The notes under the pieces: generated by a model | What the model was told of the DNA's origin: nothing | Databases searched by the model: none | What the model saw: only the letters and a program-made list of their open reading frames with translations | Shown: piece after piece, positions 1-9,487 of the stretch | Numbering within the stretch: the first letter of the stretch is position 1 | Layout of the letters: each line of letters begins with the position of its first letter | Source of the DNA: DAMCAP01 sp964370205 | GTDB lineage: Bacteria; Bacillota; Clostridia; Oscillospirales; Ruminococcaceae | Direction of reading: 5' to 3' | Length of the DNA stretch: 39,742 bases | Assembly (NCBI GenBank): GCA_964370205.1 | Contig: CAYJIK010000011.1 | Span: 1-39,742, forward strand | Program-made: the position numbers and the translations under genes

Positions 1-1047
1 TACACCAAGGTAACAGTGGGTATCTATATGGCTTGAGCCATACAAGAACACGAGTTTAAACTGTGAACCCATCGGCGTGTAGTTATCTATCAAACTTTCA
101 AGTTTATCTCTATCAAGATTTTTCAAGTTAGCAGAAGGTGCATTTGTAAGGTCAAGGATAATGCAGTAGTGGTTGTGACCTTCGCCGTACAGCCGTGAAT
201 ACAGCTCACTGTGCGGGCGTGCAAGCCCCGGTATTCTCCACTGGAACTGCTCTATAATCCGTGGCTTTATACCGCAGATTAGCTCTAAAATATCACTTAG
301 CGCACGCAGTGTCCCCTTACCGCCTTGATAAACATCAATATTGCTTATCATATGGCGAAGCTGACTTGCTGTGAATAGCGAGCTTATCTCTTCTAGTCCT
401 ACCCAACCTGCGAGTTCCTTGAGGTTTTCGTCGGGGGCAGTTTCAAAGTCCAGTTCGCCCGGGACTTTGTCCACTTTACTTTCAAGGTCAAGATAAACCG
501 ACTGGAAAACCGCAAAGTAGCGATCAAAGAAGTCGTTGCCTTGGTATATCTCAGGGAGGTAGTCGGTGAAAGTGTACTTAGGGTACTCAAGGCGCAGACC
601 GGATATTTCGCATTCATCGCCTTCAAGAGGTAGTGCCGACAGATAAACCCACACGTATCTTCCTTTTAGCGAATGGAGAATAATATCGTTTTTATTAGTC
701 GCTTCAACATGTGGCAACGACTTAAGCACAGCTAGTTTCTTATCAGCCGCTATCTCGGGGTTACCGAGGTACTGCTGTAACGAAACGTCTGCTCCATCCA
801 CATTTGCAATGGTCATATTCGTAACAGCAACTACCATCTCGGTCTTCACGCTGTCCGTGTAACCGTCTAAGTAGAGACGATTGTACGACATCTCGTCGTC
901 GCCTGTATCGTGCATATAGGTTACATACGCGCTTGTGTCTCGCCCGTTATTTGGTCGTAACACGAGGTCGTCACCCAGTTCAAAACCGTGATTGCTTCCC
1001 TTTTTAAGGGCGTTTTTATAAAAGTTGACCAGCTTTAAATCTTTCAT
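1..1047 (-). CDS. Phage tail protein I-like baseplate protein (C-terminus beyond the window)
   Basis: The frame is open from an ATG at 1047 to the window edge, giving 349 codons with no stop seen. A strong AAGGAGG lies at 1054-1060 and overlaps the stop codon of the upstream baseplate gene, so the two are translated together. The middle contains LPEIYQGNDFFDRYFAVF, the typical core of the P2 gpI/tail protein I family, and the visible end contains YTPMGSQFKLVF, another family signature. In P2-type tails this protein connects the baseplate wedge (J) to the fibre (H). The N-terminal ~150 residues look like an extra beta-rich domain. Its place after two J-like genes matches W-J-I order. Fibre genes would be expected next, outside the window. 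The family call is from motif recognition; an exact Afp/PVC counterpart is not claimed. Confidence 0.8.
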   Translation of the reverse strand, partial: MKDLKLVNFYKNALKKGSNHGFELGDDLVLRPNNGRDTSAYVTYMHDTGDDEMSYNRLYLDGYTDSVKTEMVVAVTNMTIANVDGADVSLQQYLGNPEIAADKKLAVLKSLPHVEATNKNDIILHSLKGRYVWVYLSALPLEGDECEISGLRLEYPKYTFTDYLPEIYQGNDFFDRYFAVFQSVYLDLESKVDKVPGELDFETAPDENLKELAGWVGLEEISSLFTASQLRHMISNIDVYQGGKGTLRALSDILELICGIKPRIIEQFQWRIPGLARPHSELYSRLYGEGHNHYCIILDLTNAPSANLKNLDRDKLESLIDNYTPMGSQFKLVFLYGSSHIDTHCYLGV

Positions 1048-1059
1048 GACATACCTCCT

Positions 1060-3132
1060 TTACGCAAACTCAAAGTCAAATTTATGTGCTACCGCCAAAG
1101 TATCGGGATGTACCACAACATCTCCGAGTTGGTTCTTATAACCGCCAAGGCCGCCGTACTCCAGTGATAACTGCTCCACACGCTCCACACAACTGAGGAG
1201 TTCAAGCTGTGAATACAGTCTGCCGTACACCACACCCTTGCCAAACTCGCCGTGACTGTCTATAAAATCTCGTAGCGTATCCAGTACCAACATTTGATTT
1301 TCAGTGGTGTTCTCTTTAAACACAACCTTACCAAAAACAGAAATATTCAAGTACTTCGCCGGTACTATCTGAACATTTGTGGTGAGTAGTCGGTAGTGCT
1401 CTAGGTTGGCTGAAATGACCTGCTTGTATGCGTCGCTCAGTGTCGGGTAGAGCTCCTTAGCGTGCGGTTTAACCGCCACTACAACCATATTCTGCTCAAA
1501 CGGCACGTTATACGCCGCCGCATAGTCCTTCATCGGTATAACGCTCACGCAGTCAATCATCAATCCCGGAGTATTCATGACTATCTCTTTATAGTCAGCC
1601 TCAGACACCGCCCTGCTCACCTTGTTAATCTTAGCGGCAATTTCCTCTTCAAGCTCTGTCGCATTCTTCGGGCGCTCGCCGCCTACAGCCGCTTTTAGGT
1701 TTATGACTGTTATTTCTTCCTCAAACCTGTTTGCGACTTCGTTTAGCTTGCCCTTTAATATATTGCCGCCATCAAGCAGTGACTTTTTGAGCATTACAGC
1801 GCAAATTGTCATGCCTTGTTCAGGGCATTCACCATGCATCGCATCGCCAAACACTATCTCTTGACGGTTCTTATCAAAGTAGAACTTCTTATCATCATGG
1901 CTACACGCCCACAGATCGTCGGTGGCGGTGTAAATATCCATACAAGTCTCGCCGTCTTTAACCGACTTTAGCCCCAGTGTCATTTGATGTACATCATCTA
2001 TGTACAGCGGTACTCGCTGATTTGCAGTGCCGTCGGTGACACCGATGTCAATTAGTGTCAGATTGACAAACGGCACCACTGTAACAAGTATCTCTGCACC
2101 GTTTATAGGCATATCGCTGTCGTTAAAGTTTATAACTCTCTGCCAACTCTGCTCGCCACGCTCTATATTTGCTCTTGTAGGGCCGCCGGGCATAAACCAT
2201 AACTTATACTCGTCGTTTTCTTTAACCCACACACTTATGATGTCCATGTCATCCACATAAGTACTCAGTGTTATCGGCTCACCGCTGAAGCTATATGTCG
2301 CATACTCGGACATTGTATCAGTCTGCGCTGCCGTTACACAGCCTGTAGTTATGCTGTAGAGCAGTGGCGCAGTGTCATACTCATTGTGGGTGGGGCGGCA
2401 ACGCACGTAATACCCGCTGTCCATACCCTCGCCCGAAAGCAAGGTGATATCTCCGATTTCCACCGTTATAAAGCCGTCCTGCAAAAAGCCGTGGCTCTCA
2501 TCACTCACAGACAGTACAGGCTTCCACTCGCCGTCGCTGTAGTACTCCCACTCCAACGACGCAAGGGTAAAACTGCCGTCAAACTTGTTGCGGCCTGCTA
2601 TAGACGTCACCTGCACGTACATCTTCACTGTACTCTGCGGTTTTTCAGCAAATCCAATATACAGGCTAGTGTCAAGTTTACCGTCTTCGCACAGTATCGG
2701 CTCATAGTCATCGGTAGTTGCCACAGAAGCGCTTATGTCAGTCACTTCGTCGTCTATCTTGTTATACACCCTGTAAATATCGGGGGTGGGGTGACATTCC
2801 TCAGCGGTTTCATACATGATGTTTTCCGCCAGTAGCCTAGTGCCGATCGGTAGAACTGCGCTGTTTCCACTGACATGCACCACTGTTTCCGCAGCTTTTT
2901 CCGTGGGTGTTATCCCAAGCAGTTTCAGATACTTCAGGCGGTGCTGTTCCCCTGTTGAATTTAGGTAGTAGTTTAATGTGTCGGTAAGCCACGCAAAGGT
3001 GTGCAGCGTAGTTATACCCGGGTCGTGATAGTTCAGATCTGTCCACTCGGGCAGGAGCGTGGGTATTTTACTTCTCGCCCTGGTGAAAAGCTGGGAAAAG
3101 GTGATGTCATCAAGTTGTGGCACCCTTAACAT
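1060..3132 (-). CDS. Baseplate J-like wedge protein (Afp/Pvc11-12 type)
   Basis: A 690-aa protein starting at ATG 3132 with GGAGG eight bases upstream. Residues ~29-70 carry LLPEWTDLNYHDPGITTLHT and then a FAWLTD helix, the hallmark of the CIS/phage 'putative baseplate assembly protein' relatives of gpJ and T4 gp6. The C-terminal third (AVSEADYKEIVMNTPG and following) has the baseplate-J alpha/beta fold signature in which wedge subunits dimerise around the hub. The protein should form the baseplate wedge that holds the sheath ring before firing. It sits 28 bases after a second, larger J-like gene, as Pvc11 and Pvc12 are paired. No truncation is seen; the length is normal for the family. Confidence 0.9.
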   Translation of the reverse strand: MLRVPQLDDITFSQLFTRARSKIPTLLPEWTDLNYHDPGITTLHTFAWLTDTLNYYLNSTGEQHRLKYLKLLGITPTEKAAETVVHVSGNSAVLPIGTRLLAENIMYETAEECHPTPDIYRVYNKIDDEVTDISASVATTDDYEPILCEDGKLDTSLYIGFAEKPQSTVKMYVQVTSIAGRNKFDGSFTLASLEWEYYSDGEWKPVLSVSDESHGFLQDGFITVEIGDITLLSGEGMDSGYYVRCRPTHNEYDTAPLLYSITTGCVTAAQTDTMSEYATYSFSGEPITLSTYVDDMDIISVWVKENDEYKLWFMPGGPTRANIERGEQSWQRVINFNDSDMPINGAEILVTVVPFVNLTLIDIGVTDGTANQRVPLYIDDVHQMTLGLKSVKDGETCMDIYTATDDLWACSHDDKKFYFDKNRQEIVFGDAMHGECPEQGMTICAVMLKKSLLDGGNILKGKLNEVANRFEEEITVINLKAAVGGERPKNATELEEEIAAKINKVSRAVSEADYKEIVMNTPGLMIDCVSVIPMKDYAAAYNVPFEQNMVVVAVKPHAKELYPTLSDAYKQVISANLEHYRLLTTNVQIVPAKYLNISVFGKVVFKENTTENQMLVLDTLRDFIDSHGEFGKGVVYGRLYSQLELLSCVERVEQLSLEYGGLGGYKNQLGDVVVHPDTLAVAHKFDFEFA

Positions 3133-3160
3133 AGCTTATACCTCCATAATCGTTAACTCT

Positions 3161-6010
3161 CTACATTGCCAGTGATACATAAACAATATGCTCATCGTTC
3201 ACAGCAAGCGCAAAGGGGTTTTTAACCTTTTTGTATATGTCATCGTCTACCGAGTGCTCGCCGTCGCCTAGGTCGGCGGTGAGCATTAGACGTGTTACCG
3301 CAAGGGTCGGATACTTTGCCTTCATAAACGCCAGTAGCTGTCTTGAAGTAGGCAGTACGCCTATCTCCCAGCCCTTGCCGTCAAAGCCGCCGTTTAGTGG
3401 GTCGATAAACTCTCGGATAGTGTCCACCGTGCCGCTCTGTAGGTCGTAGGCGCTCTCCATCTCCTCGGTTTCTATCCACATTCTTACCGAAAGTTTCACG
3501 AAGTACGGTTGTGTCAGCTGTAACTGCTTACCCAGTGGTACTATTGTGCTTCTATCCAGTAGATAGGTGCGAATGGAGTCCTTTATGGCGGAGAATATGT
3601 GACTACCACGGTCAAAGTCCTCTATCAGAACTGCTATCGTGACCTTGTCATCCGCTATGTTGCCTGCGCTGTCCATACCGTTTGCGCACTTTATTCTGCG
3701 CACTCCGTAGGTCGCTTGGCGGATAACGTCAAAGTAGTCCTTTTCAGTAACGGCTCTACCCCTTGTCCGGAGTAGTCCCGATATCAGCTTGTATGTGCTC
3801 TCCTCGCTAAAGCCGTCATAACCGCCGTAGGCAGGTAGTGGATTTTCCACCGCACGCACATATCGCACTGAACGTGCAAGTGATGTTATCGCCTTTGCAG
3901 GGACATTTGCCCTAGCGCCGTGATACACGCGGTAATCCACTCGGATAGCAGGGTTTAGCGAATCTAACGGGAAGCGTGAAAACACACTCTTTGCAAAGTG
4001 CAGTGTGCCGGCTACGAGGTCTATGTCATACACCCTACCGATATCTGACATGGAAAGCTTCTTCTCCCACTTCACCCAGTTCGGCTGTACAGGGCCTTCT
4101 TCGCAGACAAAAACGTCCGCCGAAATAAGGTTGCCCGACTCGAGCTGTATACGCAGTTCAGCGTCCACGTCCTGCAAAAAGAAGGTCTGGCTTAGTGTCT
4201 GTAGGTTTTCCACTCTCGCCATATTCTCATAAACGCCCTTAATGATAGGCAGTTTATAGCGCACAACCTCTTTGTTGTGGCACACCAGACGTATCCAGTG
4301 GTATTCCTCGCCAAACATGGTACTCTTTACGATATCTTTCGGGACAATCATCATCATTGTGCCTGAATAGAGCAGTCCCGAGGTGTTGTCCATTACCTTT
4401 ATCGGTACAAATCCGTCAGTGCTTTGGTACTCGACTGTGAGGTCTACAGGGTAGTCGGTACGGTTCTCAATGTCAAAGTACAGACTGAACGGTGTCCCGG
4501 TAGGGTTCCCCTCAAAGCCCAGGTACATAGTGGGATTCTGTGAGAGGTTGGAGTAGAACAGCTTTGTGCTACGTGAGCGTGCAAACATGGGGGTGACATC
4601 TTTCACATCGAAGCTGTTCTCGGTGGTTGCAACATTTACCGCCTTACCGCTGTCAGTGTAGGTGTACGAGAAGGTTAGGTTGTCTATAACGGGACAGTGC
4701 TGTCTGACAGGCATTTTGTAGACACCATCCGCTTTCAGTAGGCGAATGCGAAGTCTGCCGTCTGCTCCTGCATCCTCGTAGCTCATTATGTCATGCGGAC
4801 AGGTAAAGGTAACCTCCACCTTGTCCCCTGCCGAGCCGTTAAACAACATCGCCATATGCTCATCTTGTATAAGGCGCTTCCACCCCTGCGGGCTTAGGTA
4901 CTCGAATATTGCATAATCGGCGTGAACGTCAAGCACTGCTAATTTAGCACTTTCATTCTCACGCTTCATTATTAGCTTAAATTCTTCGCTCTGTAGTAGC
5001 TCCGGCATCAACACCTCGTAGACATTAAAGCCGAGGTCAAAGTTCAAGGTGATTTTCGCACCTTTTTTAGACAAAGCCTGCTTATTTTCCAAAACAGAGC
5101 TTGAGTATAGTTCAAGTGGCTCGCCAAACGGTGAGAAATGGGCGATATTTTGCGTCACTCCGCCGTTTTTAACTTCATCAGGCAGTAGTTCCTTTGCCTG
5201 CATAAGTAGCGACACCGACGTTATCTCGACATCAAGTGTATGCTCCGACTTCAGAGTCAACACATAACGCATCTCACCGCCGTGCATAACCTTTTGTGGT
5301 ACCAGCTCGGGGTGGACTATATGAATAAGTCCGTTTTCTACCTTTACGTCAGTTAACTCTATCTCACCCTCTACAGGGTCAGCTATTGAAAACTTCAGTG
5401 TGTCAGCAGTTAGTGCGGTCAGCACGTCAGCGACATCTTCAGGGTCGACAGTGGTGATCTTCAGCGAGAAATCCACGCCCTGTGCATAGTCAAACACGTC
5501 ATCAAACGCCATCACAAAGCTGTGCTTTGCAAGGTTTTCGCCCTCTATACCAAAGGCGGCAAACTCATCAAGCGGCTTCTTGACGTCGACAGGTCCCAGC
5601 TTAACAATGCTGTCCGACTGAGCGTCAGTGGAATAAACCACAGCGAGCTTCGAGTTTACGGCAGTGATGCCGTGGGTAGTTTCAAATGTTATACGCTCGG
5701 AGTTTACGTCCGCAAACAACTCCGTGCCTTTCGGGACAAACACAGGCTCGGCTATGCCGTCCACCGGGGTGAACTTTATATAGCTCTTTGCCGACTCCAC
5801 AGGTTCATCCATTATACGATCAAACATATTAAGATATTGAAGCTTATGCTTGTGTAGCACCTTTTCAAGGCGGCTTTCGCTTATAGACAGCATCTCGCTT
5901 ATCAAAATAGCAAGCGCAGTACCACTGTCGGGGTTTTCTTTAGAGTAGCTCCACTCCGGCACGTAGGACTTTGCTAAAGCCTCTATTTTGCGCTCTATAG
6001 GTGTGTTCAT
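3161..6010 (-). CDS. Large baseplate J-like wedge protein
   Basis: I take ATG 6010 (949 aa) as the start. A longer in-frame ATG at 6055 lies inside a repeated leader element and would add 15 residues that fit no family. The start is preceded by GAAAGGAATGGTCA, the same spacing seen before gp25 and the second tube gene. The N-terminus (SYVPEWSYSKENPDSGTALA) is a divergent form of the wedge signature seen in the next gene. Residues ~740-920 (RTRGRAVTEKDYFDVIRQAT, then a VPLGKQLQL stretch) form the baseplate-J C-terminal domain. The ~600-residue middle is beta-rich and poorly conserved. It should pair with the 690-aa protein to build the wedges. The size is within the range of CIS J-like proteins. 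Confidence 0.87.
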   Translation of the reverse strand: MNTPIERKIEALAKSYVPEWSYSKENPDSGTALAILISEMLSISESRLEKVLHKHKLQYLNMFDRIMDEPVESAKSYIKFTPVDGIAEPVFVPKGTELFADVNSERITFETTHGITAVNSKLAVVYSTDAQSDSIVKLGPVDVKKPLDEFAAFGIEGENLAKHSFVMAFDDVFDYAQGVDFSLKITTVDPEDVADVLTALTADTLKFSIADPVEGEIELTDVKVENGLIHIVHPELVPQKVMHGGEMRYVLTLKSEHTLDVEITSVSLLMQAKELLPDEVKNGGVTQNIAHFSPFGEPLELYSSSVLENKQALSKKGAKITLNFDLGFNVYEVLMPELLQSEEFKLIMKRENESAKLAVLDVHADYAIFEYLSPQGWKRLIQDEHMAMLFNGSAGDKVEVTFTCPHDIMSYEDAGADGRLRIRLLKADGVYKMPVRQHCPVIDNLTFSYTYTDSGKAVNVATTENSFDVKDVTPMFARSRSTKLFYSNLSQNPTMYLGFEGNPTGTPFSLYFDIENRTDYPVDLTVEYQSTDGFVPIKVMDNTSGLLYSGTMMMIVPKDIVKSTMFGEEYHWIRLVCHNKEVVRYKLPIIKGVYENMARVENLQTLSQTFFLQDVDAELRIQLESGNLISADVFVCEEGPVQPNWVKWEKKLSMSDIGRVYDIDLVAGTLHFAKSVFSRFPLDSLNPAIRVDYRVYHGARANVPAKAITSLARSVRYVRAVENPLPAYGGYDGFSEESTYKLISGLLRTRGRAVTEKDYFDVIRQATYGVRRIKCANGMDSAGNIADDKVTIAVLIEDFDRGSHIFSAIKDSIRTYLLDRSTIVPLGKQLQLTQPYFVKLSVRMWIETEEMESAYDLQSGTVDTIREFIDPLNGGFDGKGWEIGVLPTSRQLLAFMKAKYPTLAVTRLMLTADLGDGEHSVDDDIYKKVKNPFALAVNDEHIVYVSLAM

Positions 6011-6016
6011 ATTTGT

Positions 6017-6132
6017 GACCATTCCTTTCTGCGAGTTTTGTGTGGTTTTTGTCACATTTAGCTTCCAATTTCACAAAAACTGAGGCTGTGCCGAAGAACA
6101 CAAAACTATTGTCCCGAAATCTTATTTCAAAC
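6017..6132 (-). repeat. Structured intergenic leader element, copy 1
   Basis: About 116 bp, similar to copies at 6601-6713 and 13300-13416. It ends, in transcription sense, in GAAAGGAATGGTCA just before the start of the 949-aa baseplate gene. It keeps an outer stem AGTTTTGTG/CACAAAACT (GGTTTTGTG/CACAAAACC in copy 3, a compensatory change) and an inner TTTTTGT/ACAAAAA pair. The upstream hairpin is eroded to GAAAT...ATTTC. Confidence 0.8.
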
Positions 6133-6183
6133 TTGGCTCTCCGTTATCCACCTTTTTGGTTTAATATACATAGCCGCTCACTG

Positions 6184-6594
6184 TTACGAGCCAACTCCCT
6201 CATACAGATAGTAGGGGAATACAAGGTTGTTTGGGTTGTTTGTGGCTCTCACTGTGTAGCCCACGTTGAATATAAGTTTGCCATTTGCAATCTCCGTAAG
6301 GTCAAAATCCACTTTAACGTTTATAACTCTCGGTTCCCAAACAGTAAGTGCTTCCACTATCTCATTTCGGAGTAGCATAAGGTAGGATTCCTCGGGAAGT
6401 TCAAACACATAGTTGTGTATATTACTGCCAAACCTAGGTAACATCGGGTACTCGTTCTTTTTTGTCATCAGAATAATATAGATAGACTGCTTGATGTCCT
6501 CTTCGGCACTCACCATTTTAAATCTACCTGTCGCTTTATCTATCTGAGGGGGGAAGGCAAATCCTGTTCCCAAAAAGCCTCTTGATACGCTCAT
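6184..6594 (-). CDS. gp25/gpW-like baseplate protein
   Basis: 136 aa from ATG 6594. An alternative ATG at 6606 sits directly on the SD-like AAAGGA and is unlikely, because the homologous leader before the second tube gene has ACG at that position. The sequence matches the GPW/gp25 family (T4 gp25, Afp9/Pvc9, TssE). Typical features are GFLGTGFAFPP near the N-terminus, the helix EEDIKQSIYIIL, the strand EYPMLPRFGSNIHNYVF and the helix-strand pair around EALTVWEPRVINVKVDF. The EPR motif that links wedge to sheath in gp25 proteins is intact. Gp25 nucleates sheath assembly on the baseplate. The gene is flanked on both sides by copies of the ~115-bp leader element, which is odd for a structural gene. 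Confidence 0.92.
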   Translation of the reverse strand: MSVSRGFLGTGFAFPPQIDKATGRFKMVSAEEDIKQSIYIILMTKKNEYPMLPRFGSNIHNYVFELPEESYLMLLRNEIVEALTVWEPRVINVKVDFDLTEIANGKLIFNVGYTVRATNNPNNLVFPYYLYEGVGS

Positions 6595-6600
6595 TTTAAT

Positions 6601-6713
6601 GACCATTCCTTTCTACAGGTTTTGTGTGATTTTTGTCACATATAGTTTCTGTTTTACAAAAACTGAGGTGTGCCGAAGAGACGAAGCTGCGTTTGAAAAT
6701 CTTATTTTCAAAC
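6601..6713 (-). repeat. Structured intergenic leader element, copy 2
   Basis: About 113 bp, directly before the gp25 start. It contains a perfect hairpin with 10-bp arms at 6691-6713 (GTTTGAAAAT/ATTTTCAAAC, 3-base loop), the conserved TGCCGAAGAG core, the ACAAAAA/TTTTTGT pair and the terminal GAAAGGAATGGTCA. The outer stem present in copies 1 and 3 is broken here. Confidence 0.8.
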
Positions 6714-6767
6714 TACACCTCTCTCCCCCGCTGAACTGCGGTTATAATTCTATACTCTGATGCATCA

Positions 6768-7553
6768 TTAGTTTATTTTCACCATGGCGCCTTTAATTTC
6801 AGTCATGGTAGCGCCTGACACTTTCACTGTTTGAGAACCTTCCACAGTCACCATTCCACCAGTTACCTTTGTGGATTGTGTACCTGCTATCTCGACCGTC
6901 TGCTGTGACGTTACTTTGTATGTTTTGCACTTTAGTTCCACAGAACCTGCTTGACCGTCAATGGCAAGCTCCACCGAGCCCACCTTTATTGTCATCTTCT
7001 TTGCCGCTTCTATGGCGGTGATACCTTCCTTTGTGTCAATCTTTACAAAGTTTGTACCGCCCGAGTCGGTTACTGTGATTACTTCGGTCTCGTCTTCCAT
7101 CTTTATGGTGAGGTCTTTAGTGGTAGTTATTGAAATGGATTGTTTGCCGTCTTCATCGTTTATTGAGATGACGTTGTCGCCCTTGGTTTTAAACTCTTTT
7201 ATGTAGTTTTGCTCTTGAAAGCTTCCGTTTCGGTAGCCCGAAGCTGCGCCGTAAAGTGTCCCCATGACGAAGGGGCGCTTCATTCCCTCGCCTATAAAGC
7301 CCATAACCACGACGTCGCCAATCTCCGGCATGACATACAAGCCGTATTCCGCACCGCCGTAGCCTGTTAAAACAGGTATCCACATGCACTGGTTTTTCCC
7401 TGATGTCCACGCTGTGAATTCCACCTGCACCATGCCGGGGAAATCAGCATTGCCGTTGTCTACAACAGTGCCCATTACCAGTCCGTTTACCACGCCCATA
7501 ATACCTGATATTTGCGGTTCTTTTCGTTCTAATATATCCGTAATTGATGACAT
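6768..7553 (-). CDS. Spike protein, gp5/gpV/VgrG C-terminal-like
   Basis: 261 aa from ATG 7553, with GGAAAGGA nine bases upstream. Residues ~20-110 form a gp5-type OB fold (GLVMGTVVDNGNADFPGMVQ, then WIPVLTGYGGAEYGLYVMPE and a FIGEGMKRPFVMGTLY strand), which closes and orients the hub. Residues ~125-261 are short alternating beta repeats rich in Val, Thr and Lys (VKVSG, VEIAG, VTVEG), as in the trimeric beta-helix needle of VgrG/gpV spikes. It trimerises under the hub and carries the puncturing tip. In Afp/PVC the hub and spike are fused as protein 8; here they are two genes, as in phages with separate D and V. No PAAR tip gene follows it in the window. Confidence 0.9.
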   Translation of the reverse strand: MSSITDILERKEPQISGIMGVVNGLVMGTVVDNGNADFPGMVQVEFTAWTSGKNQCMWIPVLTGYGGAEYGLYVMPEIGDVVVMGFIGEGMKRPFVMGTLYGAASGYRNGSFQEQNYIKEFKTKGDNVISINDEDGKQSISITTTKDLTIKMEDETEVITVTDSGGTNFVKIDTKEGITAIEAAKKMTIKVGSVELAIDGQAGSVELKCKTYKVTSQQTVEIAGTQSTKVTGGMVTVEGSQTVKVSGATMTEIKGAMVKIN

Positions 7554-7587
7554 AGCTAATATCCTTTCCTAGTGGTAAGCGTTTACC

Positions 7588-8679
7588 CTACTGTGCCTCA
7601 AACGTGGTTTGATAGCCGCTTTCGGAAATCACATGCCTTACGCTTGTGATGTAGAAGGTTTTGTTGGCTTTGGCGGACATCCGCTCAAAGGTTATCCCTC
7701 GCCCGGGTACAAGCTCCGGTATGCCGACTACTGTGCAGGTGACCTTAGCGAATGTCGCCGCGTGATCTGCGCTTATCGCTTTTGCCCTTGCAGTGGCTGC
7801 CGCTTGCGTTTTTATCACGGGGTCGTAGTAGGTTTGCTCGGTGTTGTTTAGCATTTTGTTTACTGTGCCCGCTTTCCCAAAGTCGCCTGTCAGCACGTGT
7901 GTGCCTGTAACAGCGGCGTCATTAGCGTCAATACCTACTACCGTTATCGTCTTTGCAAGCTTTACCCCTGACAGCTTAAGTGAAAAGTCCACAATACCTG
8001 TTGTGGGGCTCAGCGTCATGATTGCGGAACTTTGCTCAGGCTTTTTGCGGAAGTATACCTTCCCTTCCACTATAAAAAACTCGCATCCTGAAAACTTAGC
8101 CATTGCAACCAAAAATTCATAGTCACTGTCAGAGCGCCTTGTCAGTATCTCGGGGTCACTCAGTCCGCTTGCTACTTCTTTGCCGCTTATATAGTCGCTA
8201 ACAGGCTGTTCACCCAAAACAGCATTCACTGCAGCGGTTATGTCACCGTCCAGCGGTAGTAGCTCCAATCTGCGTGTCTTCATCAAAAGGCACTTAGCGT
8301 CCATACATTCCACTCGTATATACGGGCTGTCCGACACGTTATCATGCTCATAGTTTATCTCTACAATCAAGCCTTTGAACACACTTGTCAGCTCTATGTA
8401 CCCCAGTTTGATCTCAATACTGGCTCCTACCACTAGTAACGACTCTGCTCCGTCGCTTTTAAAGTCGCTCTGCTCGTAGTCATATTCACTTAACAGGGTA
8501 AATGTAGCCCCGGAGGCGTGAAAGCCACCTGTCAGTTCCACCGACAGTTCGGAAATCTTTGACTTCTTTGTGGAAACGATCTCAGTGCCGTCAACCAGCA
8601 CAGCTACAGTGGGGACGGAAAAATTCATATACTTGCTAACAAGCGCTTCGTAGGTGGTGGTTGAAGTCATAAGGCTCAT
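7588..8679 (-). CDS. Baseplate hub protein, gpD/gp27-like (late control D family)
   Basis: 363 aa from ATG 8679, with AAGGAG eight bases upstream. The sequence follows the phage late-control D/gp27 family. A beta-rich N-terminus (VPTVAVLVDGTEI, KISELSVELTGGF) is followed by EIKLGYIELTSVFKGLIVEI and by SDSDYEFLVAMAKFSGCEFF with a VYFRKP-like strand, the most conserved block. The protein should form the trimeric hub that turns three-fold spike symmetry into the six-fold tube. It lies between the LysM-position protein and the spike, as D lies beside U and V in P2 logic. No anomaly is seen. Confidence 0.9.
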   Translation of the reverse strand: MSLMTSTTTYEALVSKYMNFSVPTVAVLVDGTEIVSTKKSKISELSVELTGGFHASGATFTLLSEYDYEQSDFKSDGAESLLVVGASIEIKLGYIELTSVFKGLIVEINYEHDNVSDSPYIRVECMDAKCLLMKTRRLELLPLDGDITAAVNAVLGEQPVSDYISGKEVASGLSDPEILTRRSDSDYEFLVAMAKFSGCEFFIVEGKVYFRKKPEQSSAIMTLSPTTGIVDFSLKLSGVKLAKTITVVGIDANDAAVTGTHVLTGDFGKAGTVNKMLNNTEQTYYDPVIKTQAAATARAKAISADHAATFAKVTCTVVGIPELVPGRGITFERMSAKANKTFYITSVRHVISESGYQTTFEAQ

Positions 8680-8707
8680 AGACGGCTCTCCTTAGGCTGT
8701 ATTTGGC

Positions 8708-9484
8708 TTACTGTATGGACGGAACTTTTAGCGGTTCTAGGTTGCTCACCTTGCGTGGGTTTAATATGCCGTTTGCTCTCGCTATTTCCTTCCACTTGGT
8801 GGGGGTTTCGTATTCGTCGGCAGAGAGTAGCCAAAGCTGACTGCCGTATTCCAGTCTTCTCTCTTTTGTGCGGTCGGGGGACTCGTTTGGCTTGGAGTTT
8901 TTGTCCGCAACAAGCCAGCTCTCTTCGCCCACCACGGTGAGGTCTATCTTAACTCTTACAGGTGTGCCCGAGAGGTCAAACATTAGGTACTGTGTCGAAA
9001 CACTGCTTACCATTCCTGTAAAGGACAAGGGTCCCCACACCAACATAATCTTGCTGGGAGAGTGCTTATCCGGGACAAATCGCAATAGGGTGGACACTTT
9101 GTCCGCCGCTATTTCGTGCTTATCCTTTGTTTCTTCAGTCTCCGACTGGTCATCGTTTTTTACGGTTAGGCCTTGGATACCCTCCACCGAAGTTTTCGAG
9201 CCGTGGCCTGCACCTGATATAGTGTCAAAGTAGAGCGACACGCTCAGTGTTGTGTCCGTACCGCTCACTACCTGTGTGGCGGCATCCGACTCCTGACCCA
9301 GTCCCTTCTTTCCTGACAGGCTTACGCCTCTTGAAATGCTGTATTCAGTTGGATTAAACTGTACTTTTATCGGATCGGAGGTGTTACCCTGGCTATCCAC
9401 CGTATAAATGGTCATTTTCTCCAGTTTACCGGGCGTGGACGCCCCTGTGGTGCTACCGCTTGCCGAAGCTTTTGACATGGACAT
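8708..9484 (-). CDS. CIS tube-adaptor/LysM-position protein (Afp7/Pvc7-like)
   Basis: 258 aa. ATG 9484 has AAGGGGG twelve bases upstream; ATG 9478 is an alternative. The N-terminal domain contains VQFNPTEYSISRGVSLSG, the signature of the CIS tube protein N-terminal domain found in Afp7/Pvc7-type proteins. Near the C-terminus, RRLEYGSQLWLLSADEYETP, then an IARANGILNPRKV stretch is a LysM-like fold variant (compare 'Gd.Lw.IA...ygdp..Wr.IAeaNgi.dPr'). This protein links the first tube ring to the hub. The SD overlaps the stop of the upstream 1035-aa gene, so the two are coupled. Confidence 0.88.
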   Translation of the reverse strand: MSMSKASASGSTTGASTPGKLEKMTIYTVDSQGNTSDPIKVQFNPTEYSISRGVSLSGKKGLGQESDAATQVVSGTDTTLSVSLYFDTISGAGHGSKTSVEGIQGLTVKNDDQSETEETKDKHEIAADKVSTLLRFVPDKHSPSKIMLVWGPLSFTGMVSSVSTQYLMFDLSGTPVRVKIDLTVVGEESWLVADKNSKPNESPDRTKERRLEYGSQLWLLSADEYETPTKWKEIARANGILNPRKVSNLEPLKVPSIQ

Positions 9485-9487
9485 GGT

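Noticed and set aside
2386..2835. A 149-codon plus-strand frame opposite the 690-aa baseplate gene
   Set aside because: The minus-strand gene has clear family motifs through this region; the plus frame has no SD or recognisable sequence.
1..9484. PAAR tip protein or toxin cargo gene
   Set aside because: No open frame in the baseplate region fits; every gap is under 200 bases. Such genes may lie beyond position 1.
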